The notes beneath the pieces were generated by a model, which did not search any database, was not told where the DNA came from, and saw nothing but the letters and a program-made list of their open reading frames with translations. 64,000 bases of DNA, taken from Streptomyces scabiei 87.22 (GTDB lineage: Bacteria > Actinomycetota > Actinomycetes > Streptomycetales > Streptomycetaceae). The DNA lies in assembly GCF_000091305.1 (NCBI RefSeq), contig NC_013929.1:5394001-5458000 (forward strand). Direction: 5' to 3'. Positions 48,348 to 58,957 of the stretch are shown piece after piece (the first letter of the stretch is position 1; every line of letters begins with the position of its first letter). A program made the translations under genes and the position numbers.

Positions 48348-49529
48348 TCAGCTTTCGGTGCTTGGCCGACGCCGGGGAAAAGCGTCCCCGATCGGCCAGT
48401 GCTCAGGCAGACTAAGAGACGTGTGGATGGGGCGAGTCGCTGGCTGGCGTTCGATGCGAATATCGACCAATTTTGCTGTTTCCCAGGTGGGGAGAACGGG
48501 GGCCGGGAGCGAGTCAGGTGCGGGGCTTTGCCAGAGGACTGGGACCTTCTTCGCCCATGTCCAAGGGGCCGGGTTATCGACGGTCAGTACGCCGCTGACC
48601 CGGCTATGGGCCTGATATTGCGCAGCAGTCCAGTAGCCGTCGGTATTGCGGCCGAAGGTCGATCCGGTGTGGTGGGCGTACTCAACCGAGGTCCCGTACA
48701 ACGCGCTCTCGGTGTCCTCATCCTCGGGAAAGACCGCCGAATTACCAACCGCCACGATGAATGGCAGCGCCAGGTCGCCGTACTTCCTTCCCTTCTTTCT
48801 CACGGCTTTGAGTACCCGATCTGAGTCATCGGCGACCCACACCGAGGGATGGAAGCCGATTGTCCTGCTCGTCGGCTCGCCTCGCCTGCCGGGGCTGCGG
48901 GGGATCGCCTCGAAGCTGAGGCGCCAACCTGCCTCCTGCCAGGTATGCCTGGGTAGCGGCACCTTCTGCTCATACTCGGCAGTGACCTGGTCGGGGTCCA
49001 AGCTTGCCAGCCATCGTGTCAGCTCGTTCTTCAACCGCCGTTGCTGCGGCGTGGTCGAGCCAACGCTGTCAACCTTGTACGCCACGTAGAAGTTTGGGCT
49101 CGGAACGCAGTCAATCGCGTCCACCACCTGAGGCGGGAGCGAGCTGCTCCCGGTTGCGCCCAGATTCTCGGCCGTCCAGATCGCCTCGACAACGAAGTGC
49201 TCGTCGCCACGGGTGACCAGGAAGTCTGGGTACTTTCCCCCTGTGCCTATTTGCTGCTCGATCTCCACGGTACAACCGGAGCCGAGCAGCATCTCGTGCA
49301 CGTACAGCTCCCACAACGCGGAGAAGACGTTCGCGTCGGAATTGCGATCGCGTAGCCGACTGCGCAGGCCGGGCTGAGCATCGGGGGGCAGGTGTGACCA
49401 CCACTCGTTGATCACATCTCGAACCTGGTCCCAGAACGGACCTGCGATCCGTTCGAAGAATTCGGCATCCGACTCAGATGCTCGCTTCGGTGTCGCATCT
49501 GTCCGATGTCGGCTTATGTACACGCCCAT
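48348..49529 (-). CDS. PD-(D/E)xK-like protein, possible nuclease with altered site
   Basis: The 393-residue protein begins MGVYISRHRTDATPKRASES. Residues 60-120 hold FSALWELYVHEMLLGSGCTV, then KYPDFLV and HFVVEAIW, the E...PD...ExK layout of restriction-type nucleases, but with Ala after Glu where Lys is usual. The rest matches no family I recognise. Base composition is lower in GC than neighbours and it runs against the flanking genes, both signs of separate acquisition. A defence role is possible; an inactive or divergent site must be considered. Confidence 0.6.
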   Translation of the reverse strand: MGVYISRHRTDATPKRASESDAEFFERIAGPFWDQVRDVINEWWSHLPPDAQPGLRSRLRDRNSDANVFSALWELYVHEMLLGSGCTVEIEQQIGTGGKYPDFLVTRGDEHFVVEAIWTAENLGATGSSSLPPQVVDAIDCVPSPNFYVAYKVDSVGSTTPQQRRLKNELTRWLASLDPDQVTAEYEQKVPLPRHTWQEAGWRLSFEAIPRSPGRRGEPTSRTIGFHPSVWVADDSDRVLKAVRKKGRKYGDLALPFIVAVGNSAVFPEDEDTESALYGTSVEYAHHTGSTFGRNTDGYWTAAQYQAHSRVSGVLTVDNPAPWTWAKKVPVLWQSPAPDSLPAPVLPTWETAKLVDIRIERQPATRPIHTSLSLPEHWPIGDAFPRRRPSTES

Positions 49530-49670
49530 GACGGTCGATCATAGATTGCTCCGTGCGCCGCTCTCACGGGTTTCTGCAGCGTCCCGGCGACGCTTGGGTT
49601 GAGCCCGAGTGTCGCCGTCATCCGCACGCCCTTGACTGCCCACCAACCGGCCGACGAAGGGACACCAGCC

Positions 49671-50177
49671 GTGGCTCAGCGGACAACCGACGACCAGCCC
49701 AAAGCCCTGCCGCCCGCTCTCGAATCCATGACCTTGCTGGTCGCCGCCGTCATCGTCCACGACAAGGCCACCAACCGCGTCGTCCTTCTCCAGCGCAGCC
49801 AGAACGCCAAGTTCGCCCAGGGCATGTGGGACCTTCCCGTCGGTAAGAGCGAGCAGGGCGAGCCTGTGACCGAGACTGCAGTACGCGAGCTGTATGAGGA
49901 GACCGGGCTGACCGTGAAACCAGAGTCCCTGAAGGTCGCGCACATCATCCACGGCGCCTGGGGCGTCGAAGCCCCCAACGGCTTCCTGACCGTCGTCTTC
50001 GCTGCCCATGAATGGATGGGGGATCCCGAGAACCGCGAGCCGCGCAAGCACGCTCAGGTCTGCTGGGTCGATACCGACGCCATCCCCGAAGAGTTCGTGG
50101 ACACGACTGCCAGCGCCCTCCGCCGTTATCTCGGCGACGGTCCACAGGTGTCACTTGACGGTTGGAAGCAGTCCTGA
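49671..50177 (+). CDS. Nudix hydrolase
   Basis: The 168-residue protein starts at GTG 49671 with AAGGGA upstream. The full Nudix box G-x5-E-x7-REUxEExGU is present as GKSEQGEPVTETAVRELYEE followed by TGLT. It hydrolyses a nucleoside diphosphate linked to another group. Next to nucleotide-modifying genes it might clean up or process a nucleotide intermediate, although it has its own leader region of about 140 bases. Confidence 0.88.
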   Translation: MAQRTTDDQPKALPPALESMTLLVAAVIVHDKATNRVVLLQRSQNAKFAQGMWDLPVGKSEQGEPVTETAVRELYEETGLTVKPESLKVAHIIHGAWGVEAPNGFLTVVFAAHEWMGDPENREPRKHAQVCWVDTDAIPEEFVDTTASALRRYLGDGPQVSLDGWKQS

Positions 50178-50243
50178 TCCCCAGGGTCTGTCCAGCCGAC
50201 GACCGTACAGACTCGATCCCCGGGGAGGGGGTTACTGCTGATG

Positions 50244-50262
50244 GGGGTAATGGCAGGGACCC
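50244..50262 (+). promoter_or_regulatory. 19-bp operator candidate upstream of XRE gene
   Basis: GGGGTAATGGCAGGGACCC lies 33 bases before the regulator ATG. The same 19 bases occur in reverse at 51268-51286, before the redox operon. The ends GGGT/ACCC are complementary. Confidence 0.7.
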
Positions 50263-50295
50263 TCAGCCAATGGCCGGCAAACCTACCCTGGCCTT

Positions 50296-51189
50296 ATGGA
50301 CAACCGCGCCGAAATCAGTGCCTTTCTGAAGTCTCGCCGTGACAAGATCACGCCCGAGCAGGCCGGTCTGCCCGTCTACGGCCACCGCCGGGTGGCTGGA
50401 CTGCGCAGGAACGAGGTCGCGACGCTCGCGGGCGTCAGCGTCGAGTACTACACCCGTCTGGAGCGGGGCAACCTCAGCGGTGTCTCCGACAGTGTCCTGG
50501 ACGCGCTGGCCCAGGCCCTACGCCTCGACGACACAGAGCGCACGCACCTGCACGACCTTGCCCGCGCGGCGAACGCAACGCCTGCGCGGGCCAGGCGTCG
50601 GCCCGCCCCTGCCCGGCCGGCTGTGCGGCCCAGCGTGCAGCGCATCGTGGACGGGATGCCGGGCATGCCGGCGTTCGTGAAGAACCACCGCTTCGACATT
50701 CTGATCGCCAACCCGCTCGGTCGCGCCCTGTTCTCGGAGATGTACGCCGATCCGGCCTGCGGGGCGAACACCGTACGGTTCGTGTTCCTCAGCCCTGCGG
50801 CCAGGCGTTTCTACGTCGACTGGGAGCGGATCGCCAAGGGTGCCGTGGGCGCGCTGCGGATCGAGGCGGGCAAGAATCCGTACGACCGGGAGCTGTCGAA
50901 CCTGATCGGTGAGCTGTCGACCCGCAGCGACGCCTTCCGCGTGATGTGGGGCGCCCACGACGTACACGTCTTCCATGACGGGACGAAACGCCTCCGGCAC
51001 CCGGTCGTCGGCGACCTGGAGCTCAACTTCGAATCGATGAACCTGCCGGACGGCTCGGGGCTGGTCGTGGCGTTGTACAACGCGGCCCCCGGCTCCGAGG
51101 CCGAGGACGGCCTGAAGCTGCTGGCGAGCTGGTCCGCCACGGCCGAGGACGCGGATGTTCAGGCTGCCGAGGCGGACTCCGAGAACTGA
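50296..51189 (+). CDS. XRE regulator with MmyB-like ligand domain
   Basis: The 297-residue protein has an HTH at residues 8-75 (GHRRVAGLRRNEVATLAGVS; VEYYTRLERGNLSGVSDSVL). The MmyB-type ligand-binding domain follows at about 105-290 (VKNHRFDILIANPLGRALF; YNAAPGSEAEDGLKLLASW). In Streptomyces these regulators sit next to, and control, a short-chain dehydrogenase or other redox gene. Here the shared operator links it to itself and to the 51461-58904 operon. Confidence 0.85.
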   Translation: MDNRAEISAFLKSRRDKITPEQAGLPVYGHRRVAGLRRNEVATLAGVSVEYYTRLERGNLSGVSDSVLDALAQALRLDDTERTHLHDLARAANATPARARRRPAPARPAVRPSVQRIVDGMPGMPAFVKNHRFDILIANPLGRALFSEMYADPACGANTVRFVFLSPAARRFYVDWERIAKGAVGALRIEAGKNPYDRELSNLIGELSTRSDAFRVMWGAHDVHVFHDGTKRLRHPVVGDLELNFESMNLPDGSGLVVALYNAAPGSEAEDGLKLLASWSATAEDADVQAAEADSEN

Positions 51190-51267
51190 ACCACCCTCCG
51201 TAGTCCTGCCCTCTCCGGCTGCCGCCGACAGCAAGGGTGGGGCCTTGGCCTGCGCATATACCGCTGG

Positions 51268-51286
51268 GGGTCCCTGCCATTACCCC
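51268..51286 (-). promoter_or_regulatory. 19-bp operator copy upstream of the redox operon
   Basis: This is the reverse complement of 50244-50262, exact over 19 bases. It lies 175 bases before the 51461 start, within a 270-base non-coding region that otherwise shows only two GATCAAAC repeats (51432 and 51450). Confidence 0.7.
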
Positions 51287-51460
51287 TCACAGCGGAGACT
51301 CCCTCATCGTGCCCGTTCCCGGTTGCATGGTCAGTGCCCCGCCTTGGGGCCGACCGGTCCCCATTCGGGACGCCGTGGCGAGCGGGTTTCCCCGTCGCCG
51401 CTCCCACCACAGCCGATCACTTTTCGTAACAGATCAAACACGCGCAAAGGATCAAACGTC

Positions 51461-51790
51461 ATGGCCGAGGAACAGACCGCCGCACAGAAGCTGCTCGGCG
51501 ACTTCGCCCCCGAACTGGTCCGGCTCACCGACGACGTCCTCTTCGGTGAGGTGTGGGCGGGTAAGGGCCTGTCCCAGCGGGACCGCAGCCTGATCACCAT
51601 CACCACCCTGGTCGCCCTCTACCGCGCCGACCAGCTCGCCTTCCACCTGCCCAAGGCCCTGGAGAACGGGGTGACGAAGGACGAGCTGGTCGAGGCCATC
51701 ACCCACATCGCGTTCTACGCCGGCTGGCCCAACGCGATGTCCGCGATCACCCAGCTGAAGAACATCGTCGAGGGCGCCGACGCGAGCTGA
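51461..51790 (+). CDS. Carboxymuconolactone decarboxylase-family protein
   Basis: The 109-residue helical protein starts at ATG 51461 with AAAGGA upstream. It has DRSLITITTLVALYRADQLA then ENGVTKDELVEAITHIAFYA, the CMD/gamma-CMD pattern. The AhpD-type Cys-x-x-Cys is absent, so a peroxidase role is unlikely. First gene of the block B operon. These small proteins often stand beside SDR genes as accessory decarboxylase/dehydrogenase-type enzymes. Confidence 0.85.
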   Translation: MAEEQTAAQKLLGDFAPELVRLTDDVLFGEVWAGKGLSQRDRSLITITTLVALYRADQLAFHLPKALENGVTKDELVEAITHIAFYAGWPNAMSAITQLKNIVEGADAS

Positions 51791-51821
51791 CCCCGCGCCG
51801 ACCCGTCTGGAGCAACACCCC

Positions 51822-53731
<1,910 letters not shown>

Positions 53732-53752
53732 GCCACCGGCCCCCATCGGCCC

Positions 53753-53800
53753 GTTCCTGACGAAGCGCCGGAGCCTCGTTCGAGGCGCTTCGTCAGGAAC
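53753..53800 (+). terminator. 17-bp perfect inverted repeat in the redox operon
   Basis: GTTCCTGACGAAGCGCC (53753-53769) and its complement (53784-53800) enclose 14 bases, which hold a CCTCG-TT-CGAGG sub-stem. It lies between the aldo/keto reductase and the next SDR, so it may attenuate or end transcription inside the island. Confidence 0.7.
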
Positions 53801-53825
53801 GCCCTGCCCAGCAGGAGAAGTTCAC

Positions 53826-54599
53826 ATGGAATCGCAGGCACTCAAGGGGCGGATCGCCCTGGTCACCGGTGGCACGACCGGACTCGGCTTCGGCGCCGCC
53901 AAGCGTCTGATCGAAGAGGGAGCCACTGTCTACATCACAGGCCGGCGCAAGGACGTGCTCGACGCCGCCGTGGAGAAGCTCGGCCCGTCCGCCACCGGGA
54001 TCCGGGCCGACGTCACGAGCAAGAGCGACATGCTGCGCGTCGCCGAAACGATCAAGGCGGCGCACGGCCACCTCGACATACTCTTCGCCAACGCGGGTGG
54101 CGGACACGCCACGCCCCTTGCCGAGCTGACCGAGGAGCAGATCGACAGCGAGCTCGGCATCAACATCAAGGGTGTCGTCCTCACGGTGCAGAGCATGCTG
54201 GACGTCCTGCGCGACGGAGCGTCCATCGTCCTCAACGCGTCGATCACCGCCGACATGGGGCTGCCCGGGTTCGCCGTCTACGCGTCGTCGAAGGCGGCCG
54301 TACGCTCCCTCGCCCGCAGCTGGACGACGGACCTCAAGGACCGTGGGATCCGGGTCAACTCGATCAGCCCCGGAGTGGTGCCCACCGAGGGCTACAGCCA
54401 CGAACAGAAGCTGAGCGATGACGACATCGCCGCCTATGTCGAGCGCGTCGCGAAGGAGATCCCGGCGGGACGCGTGGGGACGGCCGAGGACATCGGCGAC
54501 GCCCTCGTCTTCCTCGCCTCGGACACCAGCCGCTATATCACGGGCGTCGACCTCGTCGTGGACGGCGGCATGACCCGCGTCTACGCCGGCCAGAACTGA
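53826..54599 (+). CDS. Short-chain dehydrogenase/reductase
   Basis: The 257-residue protein starts at ATG 53826 with CAGGAGAAG. VTGGTTGLGFG near residue 12, FANAGGGH at the NAG position, Ser in LNASITADMG and Tyr/Lys in YASSKAAVRS, and the C-terminal LVVDGGMTRV show a classical SDR of the oxidoreductase type. Part of the same island; substrate unknown. Confidence 0.9.
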   Translation: MESQALKGRIALVTGGTTGLGFGAAKRLIEEGATVYITGRRKDVLDAAVEKLGPSATGIRADVTSKSDMLRVAETIKAAHGHLDILFANAGGGHATPLAELTEEQIDSELGINIKGVVLTVQSMLDVLRDGASIVLNASITADMGLPGFAVYASSKAAVRSLARSWTTDLKDRGIRVNSISPGVVPTEGYSHEQKLSDDDIAAYVERVAKEIPAGRVGTAEDIGDALVFLASDTSRYITGVDLVVDGGMTRVYAGQN

Positions 54600-54612
54600 C
54601 GAAGGAATCCAC

Positions 54613-54930
54613 ATGAGCACGGTCAAGTCGGCAGAGCGCCACATCATCTGCGAGGTACGCGGCCAGGCGGCCCACCGCGCCAGGGTCGAGGAGCTCCTGC
54701 TGGAGCTCGTGGGCCCCGCGCGGGCGGAGGCCGGATGCCTCTACTACGACCTCTACCAGCAGTCGGACGAGCCCGACACCTTCTACATCGTCGATGGCTG
54801 GGCTTCGGCCGAAGCCGTCGCGGAACACGCCGAGCACCCGAACGTGACGAAGGTCGTGGAGCGGTTGCTCCCGCTGCTCGAAGTACCCCTCAAGGTCACC
54901 ACCAGCAATCGGGTCAGCGACCCGGCCTAG
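54613..54930 (+). CDS. Antibiotic biosynthesis monooxygenase-family protein
   Basis: The 105-residue ferredoxin-fold protein (ICEVRGQAAHRARVEELLLE; ARAEAGCLYYDLYQQSDEPD; FYIVDGWASAEAVAEHAEHP) belongs to the ABM/YgiN family of cofactor-free quinone or small-molecule monooxygenases. It follows the SDR by 13 bases. Confidence 0.88.
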   Translation: MSTVKSAERHIICEVRGQAAHRARVEELLLELVGPARAEAGCLYYDLYQQSDEPDTFYIVDGWASAEAVAEHAEHPNVTKVVERLLPLLEVPLKVTTSNRVSDPA

Positions 54931-54966
54931 CGACTGGTCGGGGTCCGAACCCGTCAGGAAAGATCC

Positions 54967-55755
54967 ATGGCTCGCATCTTCATCACCGGTTCCACCGACG
55001 GCCTCGGCCTGATGGCCGCTCAGTTGCTTTTTCGGCAGGGCCACACGGTGGCGCTCCACGCTCGCAACGACACCCGGGCCCGTGACGCACACGCCGCGCT
55101 CCCGGACAACGCGGGCGTCGTCGTCGGTGACCTCTCCAGCATCGCCCAGACCCGTGATGTGGCGGCTCAGGTCAACGAGTTGGGCACCTTCGACGCGGTC
55201 ATCCACAACGCCGGCGTCGGCTACTACGGGCGAGGCAGGGTGGAGACCGAGGACGGCCTCTCGGATGTCTTCGCGGTCAACGTGTTGGCGCCCTACCTCC
55301 TCACGGCGCTGATCACCCCGCCCCGACGGCTCGTCTATCTCAGCTCCGGCATGCACCACAGCGGCGACCCCACCCTGCGGGACCCGCAGTGGGCGACGCG
55401 GCCGTGGCAGGGCTCCCAGGCGTACTCGGAGTCGAAGTTCCACGTCACCGCTCTCATGCTCGCCGTCGCGAGGAAATGGCCCGAGGTGCTCTCCAACGCC
55501 GTCGACCCGGGCTGGGTGCCGACAAAGATGGGCGGGAACAGCGCCACCGACGACCTGCGGCTGGCTCCGGTGACCCAGGCATGGCTGGCGGCCGGCGATG
55601 ACCCAGAGGCGCTGGTTACGGGCCGCTACTTCCACCACCAGCAGCCCCGCCGTCCACACCCGGCGACGCAGTCGCCCGAGGTGCAGGACCGCCTGCTGGC
55701 CTACTGCGCCGACCTCACCGAGGTCGAGCTGCCGACAGCGGTCTCTGCCGACTGA
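54967..55755 (+). CDS. Short-chain dehydrogenase/reductase (third)
   Basis: The 262-residue protein starts MARIFITGSTDGLGLMAAQL with the TGxxxGLG site. It has IHNAGVGYYG and LVYLSSGMHHSGD with Ser. Catalytic Tyr-x3-Lys is AYSESKFHV near 155. The fold is typical of retinol/light-dependent protochlorophyllide-type SDRs. A third SDR in 3.5 kb supports a dedicated redox pathway. Confidence 0.88.
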   Translation: MARIFITGSTDGLGLMAAQLLFRQGHTVALHARNDTRARDAHAALPDNAGVVVGDLSSIAQTRDVAAQVNELGTFDAVIHNAGVGYYGRGRVETEDGLSDVFAVNVLAPYLLTALITPPRRLVYLSSGMHHSGDPTLRDPQWATRPWQGSQAYSESKFHVTALMLAVARKWPEVLSNAVDPGWVPTKMGGNSATDDLRLAPVTQAWLAAGDDPEALVTGRYFHHQQPRRPHPATQSPEVQDRLLAYCADLTEVELPTAVSAD

Positions 55756-55800
55756 GCCCGCGCACCCCTCCACGTCCGCACACCCTGATTGGAGCGAACC

Positions 55801-56685
55801 ATGACCGGAACCAACCCACTCATCACCCTGAACAACGGCGTCCAGATTCCCGCCCTGGGACTCGGCGTCTACCAGAGCGCCCCCGAGGAGACCACCGACG
55901 CGGTCGTAACCGCGCTGCACGACGGCTACCGGCTGATCGACACCGCCGCCGCCTACTTCAACGAGCGGGAGGTCGGCGAGGGGATCGCCCGCTCCGACGT
56001 GGACCGTTCCGAGATCTTCGTGACGACCAAGGTGTGGATCAGCGACTACGGCTACGACTCCGCGCTGCGAGCCTTTGACGTGAGTCTGCGCAAGCTGGGC
56101 CTCGAACAGCTCGACCTGTGGCTGCTGCACCAGCCGTTGCCGTCCGACTTCGAGAAGACGATCTCGGCGTACAAAGCGGCGGAGAAACTGCTCGCGGAGG
56201 GGCGCGTTCGTGCGATCGGCGTGTCGAACCAGACGCCCAAGCAGCTCGACGAACTCATCTCCCGCACCGGCGTCGTCCCGGCCGTCAACCAGATTCAGGT
56301 GCACCCCTACTACACGCAGCCCGAGTGGCGGGCGGCGAACGAAAGCCACGGCATCCTGACCCAGTCGTGGTCGCCCATCGGCGGTTCCTACGTGTACCGA
56401 GGCGCCGAGACGAACCCTCTTGAGGACCCCGTCATCACGGCCCTGGCCGACAAGTACGCGAAGACGTCCGCGCAGATCGTGCTGCGCTGGCACCTCGACC
56501 ACGGCTTCTGCGCGATCCCGAAGTCCGTGAAGGCCCATCGCATCGCCGAGAACTTCGACGTCTTCGACTTCGCCCTGACATCCGACGAGGTGGTCGCGAT
56601 CGACGCCCTCGACACCGGCGTACGCGGCGGACCCGACCCGGACTCACTCGACCTGCAGAACGCCGGCTTCTCGATCCCGGACTAG
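55801..56685 (+). CDS. Aldo/keto reductase (AKR5-like)
   Basis: The 294-residue protein from ATG 55801 has the AKR motifs: GYRLIDTAAAYFNEREVGEG with Asp and Tyr, VTTKVWISDYG with Lys, and LWLLHQPLPSDF with the His. IPKSVKAHRIAENFDVF is the NADPH site. Length and motifs fit 2,5-diketo-gluconate reductase-type enzymes. Confidence 0.9.
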   Translation: MTGTNPLITLNNGVQIPALGLGVYQSAPEETTDAVVTALHDGYRLIDTAAAYFNEREVGEGIARSDVDRSEIFVTTKVWISDYGYDSALRAFDVSLRKLGLEQLDLWLLHQPLPSDFEKTISAYKAAEKLLAEGRVRAIGVSNQTPKQLDELISRTGVVPAVNQIQVHPYYTQPEWRAANESHGILTQSWSPIGGSYVYRGAETNPLEDPVITALADKYAKTSAQIVLRWHLDHGFCAIPKSVKAHRIAENFDVFDFALTSDEVVAIDALDTGVRGGPDPDSLDLQNAGFSIPD

Positions 56686-56739
56686 GGGCCCTGAAGTACC
56701 TCTCCGACAAGCCCACGAACGAAAGAACTCAAGAGCGCA

Positions 56740-57744
56740 ATGATCACGAAAGCCCTGCCCATGAAGAAGCGATTCACCTTCACGGTGATCTCCGCGACGG
56801 CCGCCGCCGTCGTCGTCTCGGCACCGTATGCGTCCGCCGCGACCGAGCACGCGGACGCGCAGCCCGCCGTCACCCACGTGAAGACCGTGGCCGCATTCGA
56901 CTTCGCCATCGGCGACGTGCCCGAGAACATCACCGTCGCCCCGGACAACTCACTGACCGTCTCGATGGTGGGCACGCCCGCGGGCGAACGGCCGGCCCTG
57001 GTGCGGATCGCACCGTCCGGGCACCGCACCGTGCTGGTCACCGGGCAGAAGGGCGACGGAATCACCGGCAACACCCGCGGCCACGACGGCACCGTCTACT
57101 ACAACGTGTGGTCCTCCGACGCCTCCCGCAACGGAGTGTGGAAGCTGCCGCCCGGCGGCACCCCCCACCGCATCGCGGCATTGCCCGTCGGCGGAGTCCC
57201 CAACGGTCTGGCCATCGATCCGGCCGGGCGCACCTTGTACGTCGCCGACAGCCAGATGGGCACCGTCTGGGCCGTCCCGGTCTCCGGCGGTCCCGCGACC
57301 GCGTGGCTGGTCGGCCCCGCCCTCGCGATCAAGGCGTCCGCGCCCGTGCCGTACGGCGCGAACGGACTCCGCTTCCACAACGGCGCCGTATGGGTCTCTA
57401 ACCTCAGCAAGGGCACCCTGCTGCGGATCCCCGTCACCGCCACCGGAGCCCCGGGCCGGATCCACACGGTCGCCGACGGCCTCACCGGCGTCGACGACTT
57501 CAACTTCCTCAGCGAGCGCTCCAACGTCGTGTTCGCCGCGCTGAACACGCAGAACAAGGTCGCGGTGGTCTTCCCGGACGGCACCACCAAGACCGTGCTG
57601 ACCGCCTCGGACGGCCTCGCCTCGCCCACCGCCACCGCGGTGCGCGGGAAGCGGCTGTACATCACCGACGGCGGACTGAACGAACCCCACGACGCGAAAC
57701 TGCAGATCGGGAAGATCAACCTCGCCGCGCTGCTCTCACATTGA
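56740..57744 (+). CDS. Secreted SMP-30/ScyD-type beta-propeller protein
   Basis: The 334-residue protein has a signal peptide (MKKRFTFTVISATAAAVVVS then a cleavage near ASAATEH), here after an 8-residue start; ATG 56761 is an equal start. Repeated propeller blades (PNGLAIDPAGRTLYVADSQM; GANGLRFHNGAVWVSNLSKG) resemble gluconolactonase-like or ScyD proteins. It is the only secreted member of the island. Confidence 0.8.
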   Translation: MITKALPMKKRFTFTVISATAAAVVVSAPYASAATEHADAQPAVTHVKTVAAFDFAIGDVPENITVAPDNSLTVSMVGTPAGERPALVRIAPSGHRTVLVTGQKGDGITGNTRGHDGTVYYNVWSSDASRNGVWKLPPGGTPHRIAALPVGGVPNGLAIDPAGRTLYVADSQMGTVWAVPVSGGPATAWLVGPALAIKASAPVPYGANGLRFHNGAVWVSNLSKGTLLRIPVTATGAPGRIHTVADGLTGVDDFNFLSERSNVVFAALNTQNKVAVVFPDGTTKTVLTASDGLASPTATAVRGKRLYITDGGLNEPHDAKLQIGKINLAALLSH

Positions 57745-57761
57745 ATGCGGAGAACACCAGC

Positions 57762-58904
57762 ATGACCACAGCAACGCGCGACATGAGCCGCTCCGGGAAC
57801 GGGCGCCAGGGCACCGCCGTCGTCGTCGGTGCTTCCCTCGCGGGTCTGATGACCGGACTGGCCCTCTCGCAGAATGGAATCGACGTGACGATGCTGGAGC
57901 GATCCGGGGCGGTCCCCCGGGCCCGCAGAGGGGCCGCTCTCGGCGGGGTGAGTGAGGGCCTGCTCAGCAGAATCACGGGATCCGATCTCTCGAAGAGCAG
58001 CCCGGCGCCGCTGAGTTCGGTGGCCTCCGGTGTGCAGAGCTGGACGGCGGTCCACGCCCGGCTCCGAGCGGCCGTCGATGCAGACCCCTGTATTGAGCTC
58101 CGCCCTCACACGACCGTACGAAGCGTCGGCCAGGACGCGGACTCGGCGTGGGTGATCACCTCGGACGGGCGGACGTTCCGGGGCGATGTCGTGATCGGAG
58201 CGGACGGCCACGGAAGCGTGGTGCGCGGCGGCGTCGCACCCGACAAGCCCGACGCGACGTTTGCCGGCTACCTGATCTGGCTCGGTCTGACCGGCGAGTC
58301 CGCGCTCATGACCTCGCGCCGCCTGCCGCGGGACGTCGACATCCTCACCGGTGGAGAGGACTACCTCCTCGGCTACCCGCTGCCCGGCCCCGACGGTTCC
58401 GTCGCCCCGGGCTCCCGCCAGGTGGGCTGGGCCTGGTACGACGCGAGCCGCAACGATCTGTTGCGCGAAACGGGTGCTGTCGTCGGCAACGTCGTACGCC
58501 GGTCGCTCACTTCGGCCGACATACCGGAGACGACCTTCCGCGAGCTCGCCGACAGGGCCGAGGACCTGTGGCCGTCGCCCTGGCGCGAGGCCGTCCTCGA
58601 CTGCATCGAGCGGCGTGCCGTCATCGGCACCCCGATCGCCGAGTACGTCCCCGACCAGCTCGTCAACGGCCGCCTCGCCCTTGTCGGAGACGCCGCCCAC
58701 GTACCCACCCCGATGACGGGCTCGGGCTTCAGCGCCTCGCTCCACGACGCCGAGGCCGTCGCCGCAGCCGTCGCCGCCGGCGTACGCGGACCGGCCATGC
58801 CGCAAGCTCTGCGCGGATACGAGGACGAGCGGCTCGGCAGCGTGCGGAGCATGGTCCAGTCGGGCCAGCAATTCAGCCGCTCCTTCGCAGGCGTGGCCGC
58901 CTGA
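57762..58904 (+). CDS. FAD-dependent monooxygenase
   Basis: The 380-residue protein starts at ATG 57762 with GGAG. AVVVGASLAGLMTGLALSQN is the GxGxxG FAD site, VVIGADGHGSVVRGGVAPDK has the DG motif, and LALVGDAAHVPTPMTGSGFS holds the GD motif of aromatic hydroxylases. It may hydroxylate an aromatic or polyketide-like substrate. Confidence 0.9.
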   Translation: MTTATRDMSRSGNGRQGTAVVVGASLAGLMTGLALSQNGIDVTMLERSGAVPRARRGAALGGVSEGLLSRITGSDLSKSSPAPLSSVASGVQSWTAVHARLRAAVDADPCIELRPHTTVRSVGQDADSAWVITSDGRTFRGDVVIGADGHGSVVRGGVAPDKPDATFAGYLIWLGLTGESALMTSRRLPRDVDILTGGEDYLLGYPLPGPDGSVAPGSRQVGWAWYDASRNDLLRETGAVVGNVVRRSLTSADIPETTFRELADRAEDLWPSPWREAVLDCIERRAVIGTPIAEYVPDQLVNGRLALVGDAAHVPTPMTGSGFSASLHDAEAVAAAVAAGVRGPAMPQALRGYEDERLGSVRSMVQSGQQFSRSFAGVAA

Positions 58905-58957
58905 GCCACCGCCGCGCCGAGATGCGAGGCGGCCGTGATCCGGAGAAAGTGCGGTCT

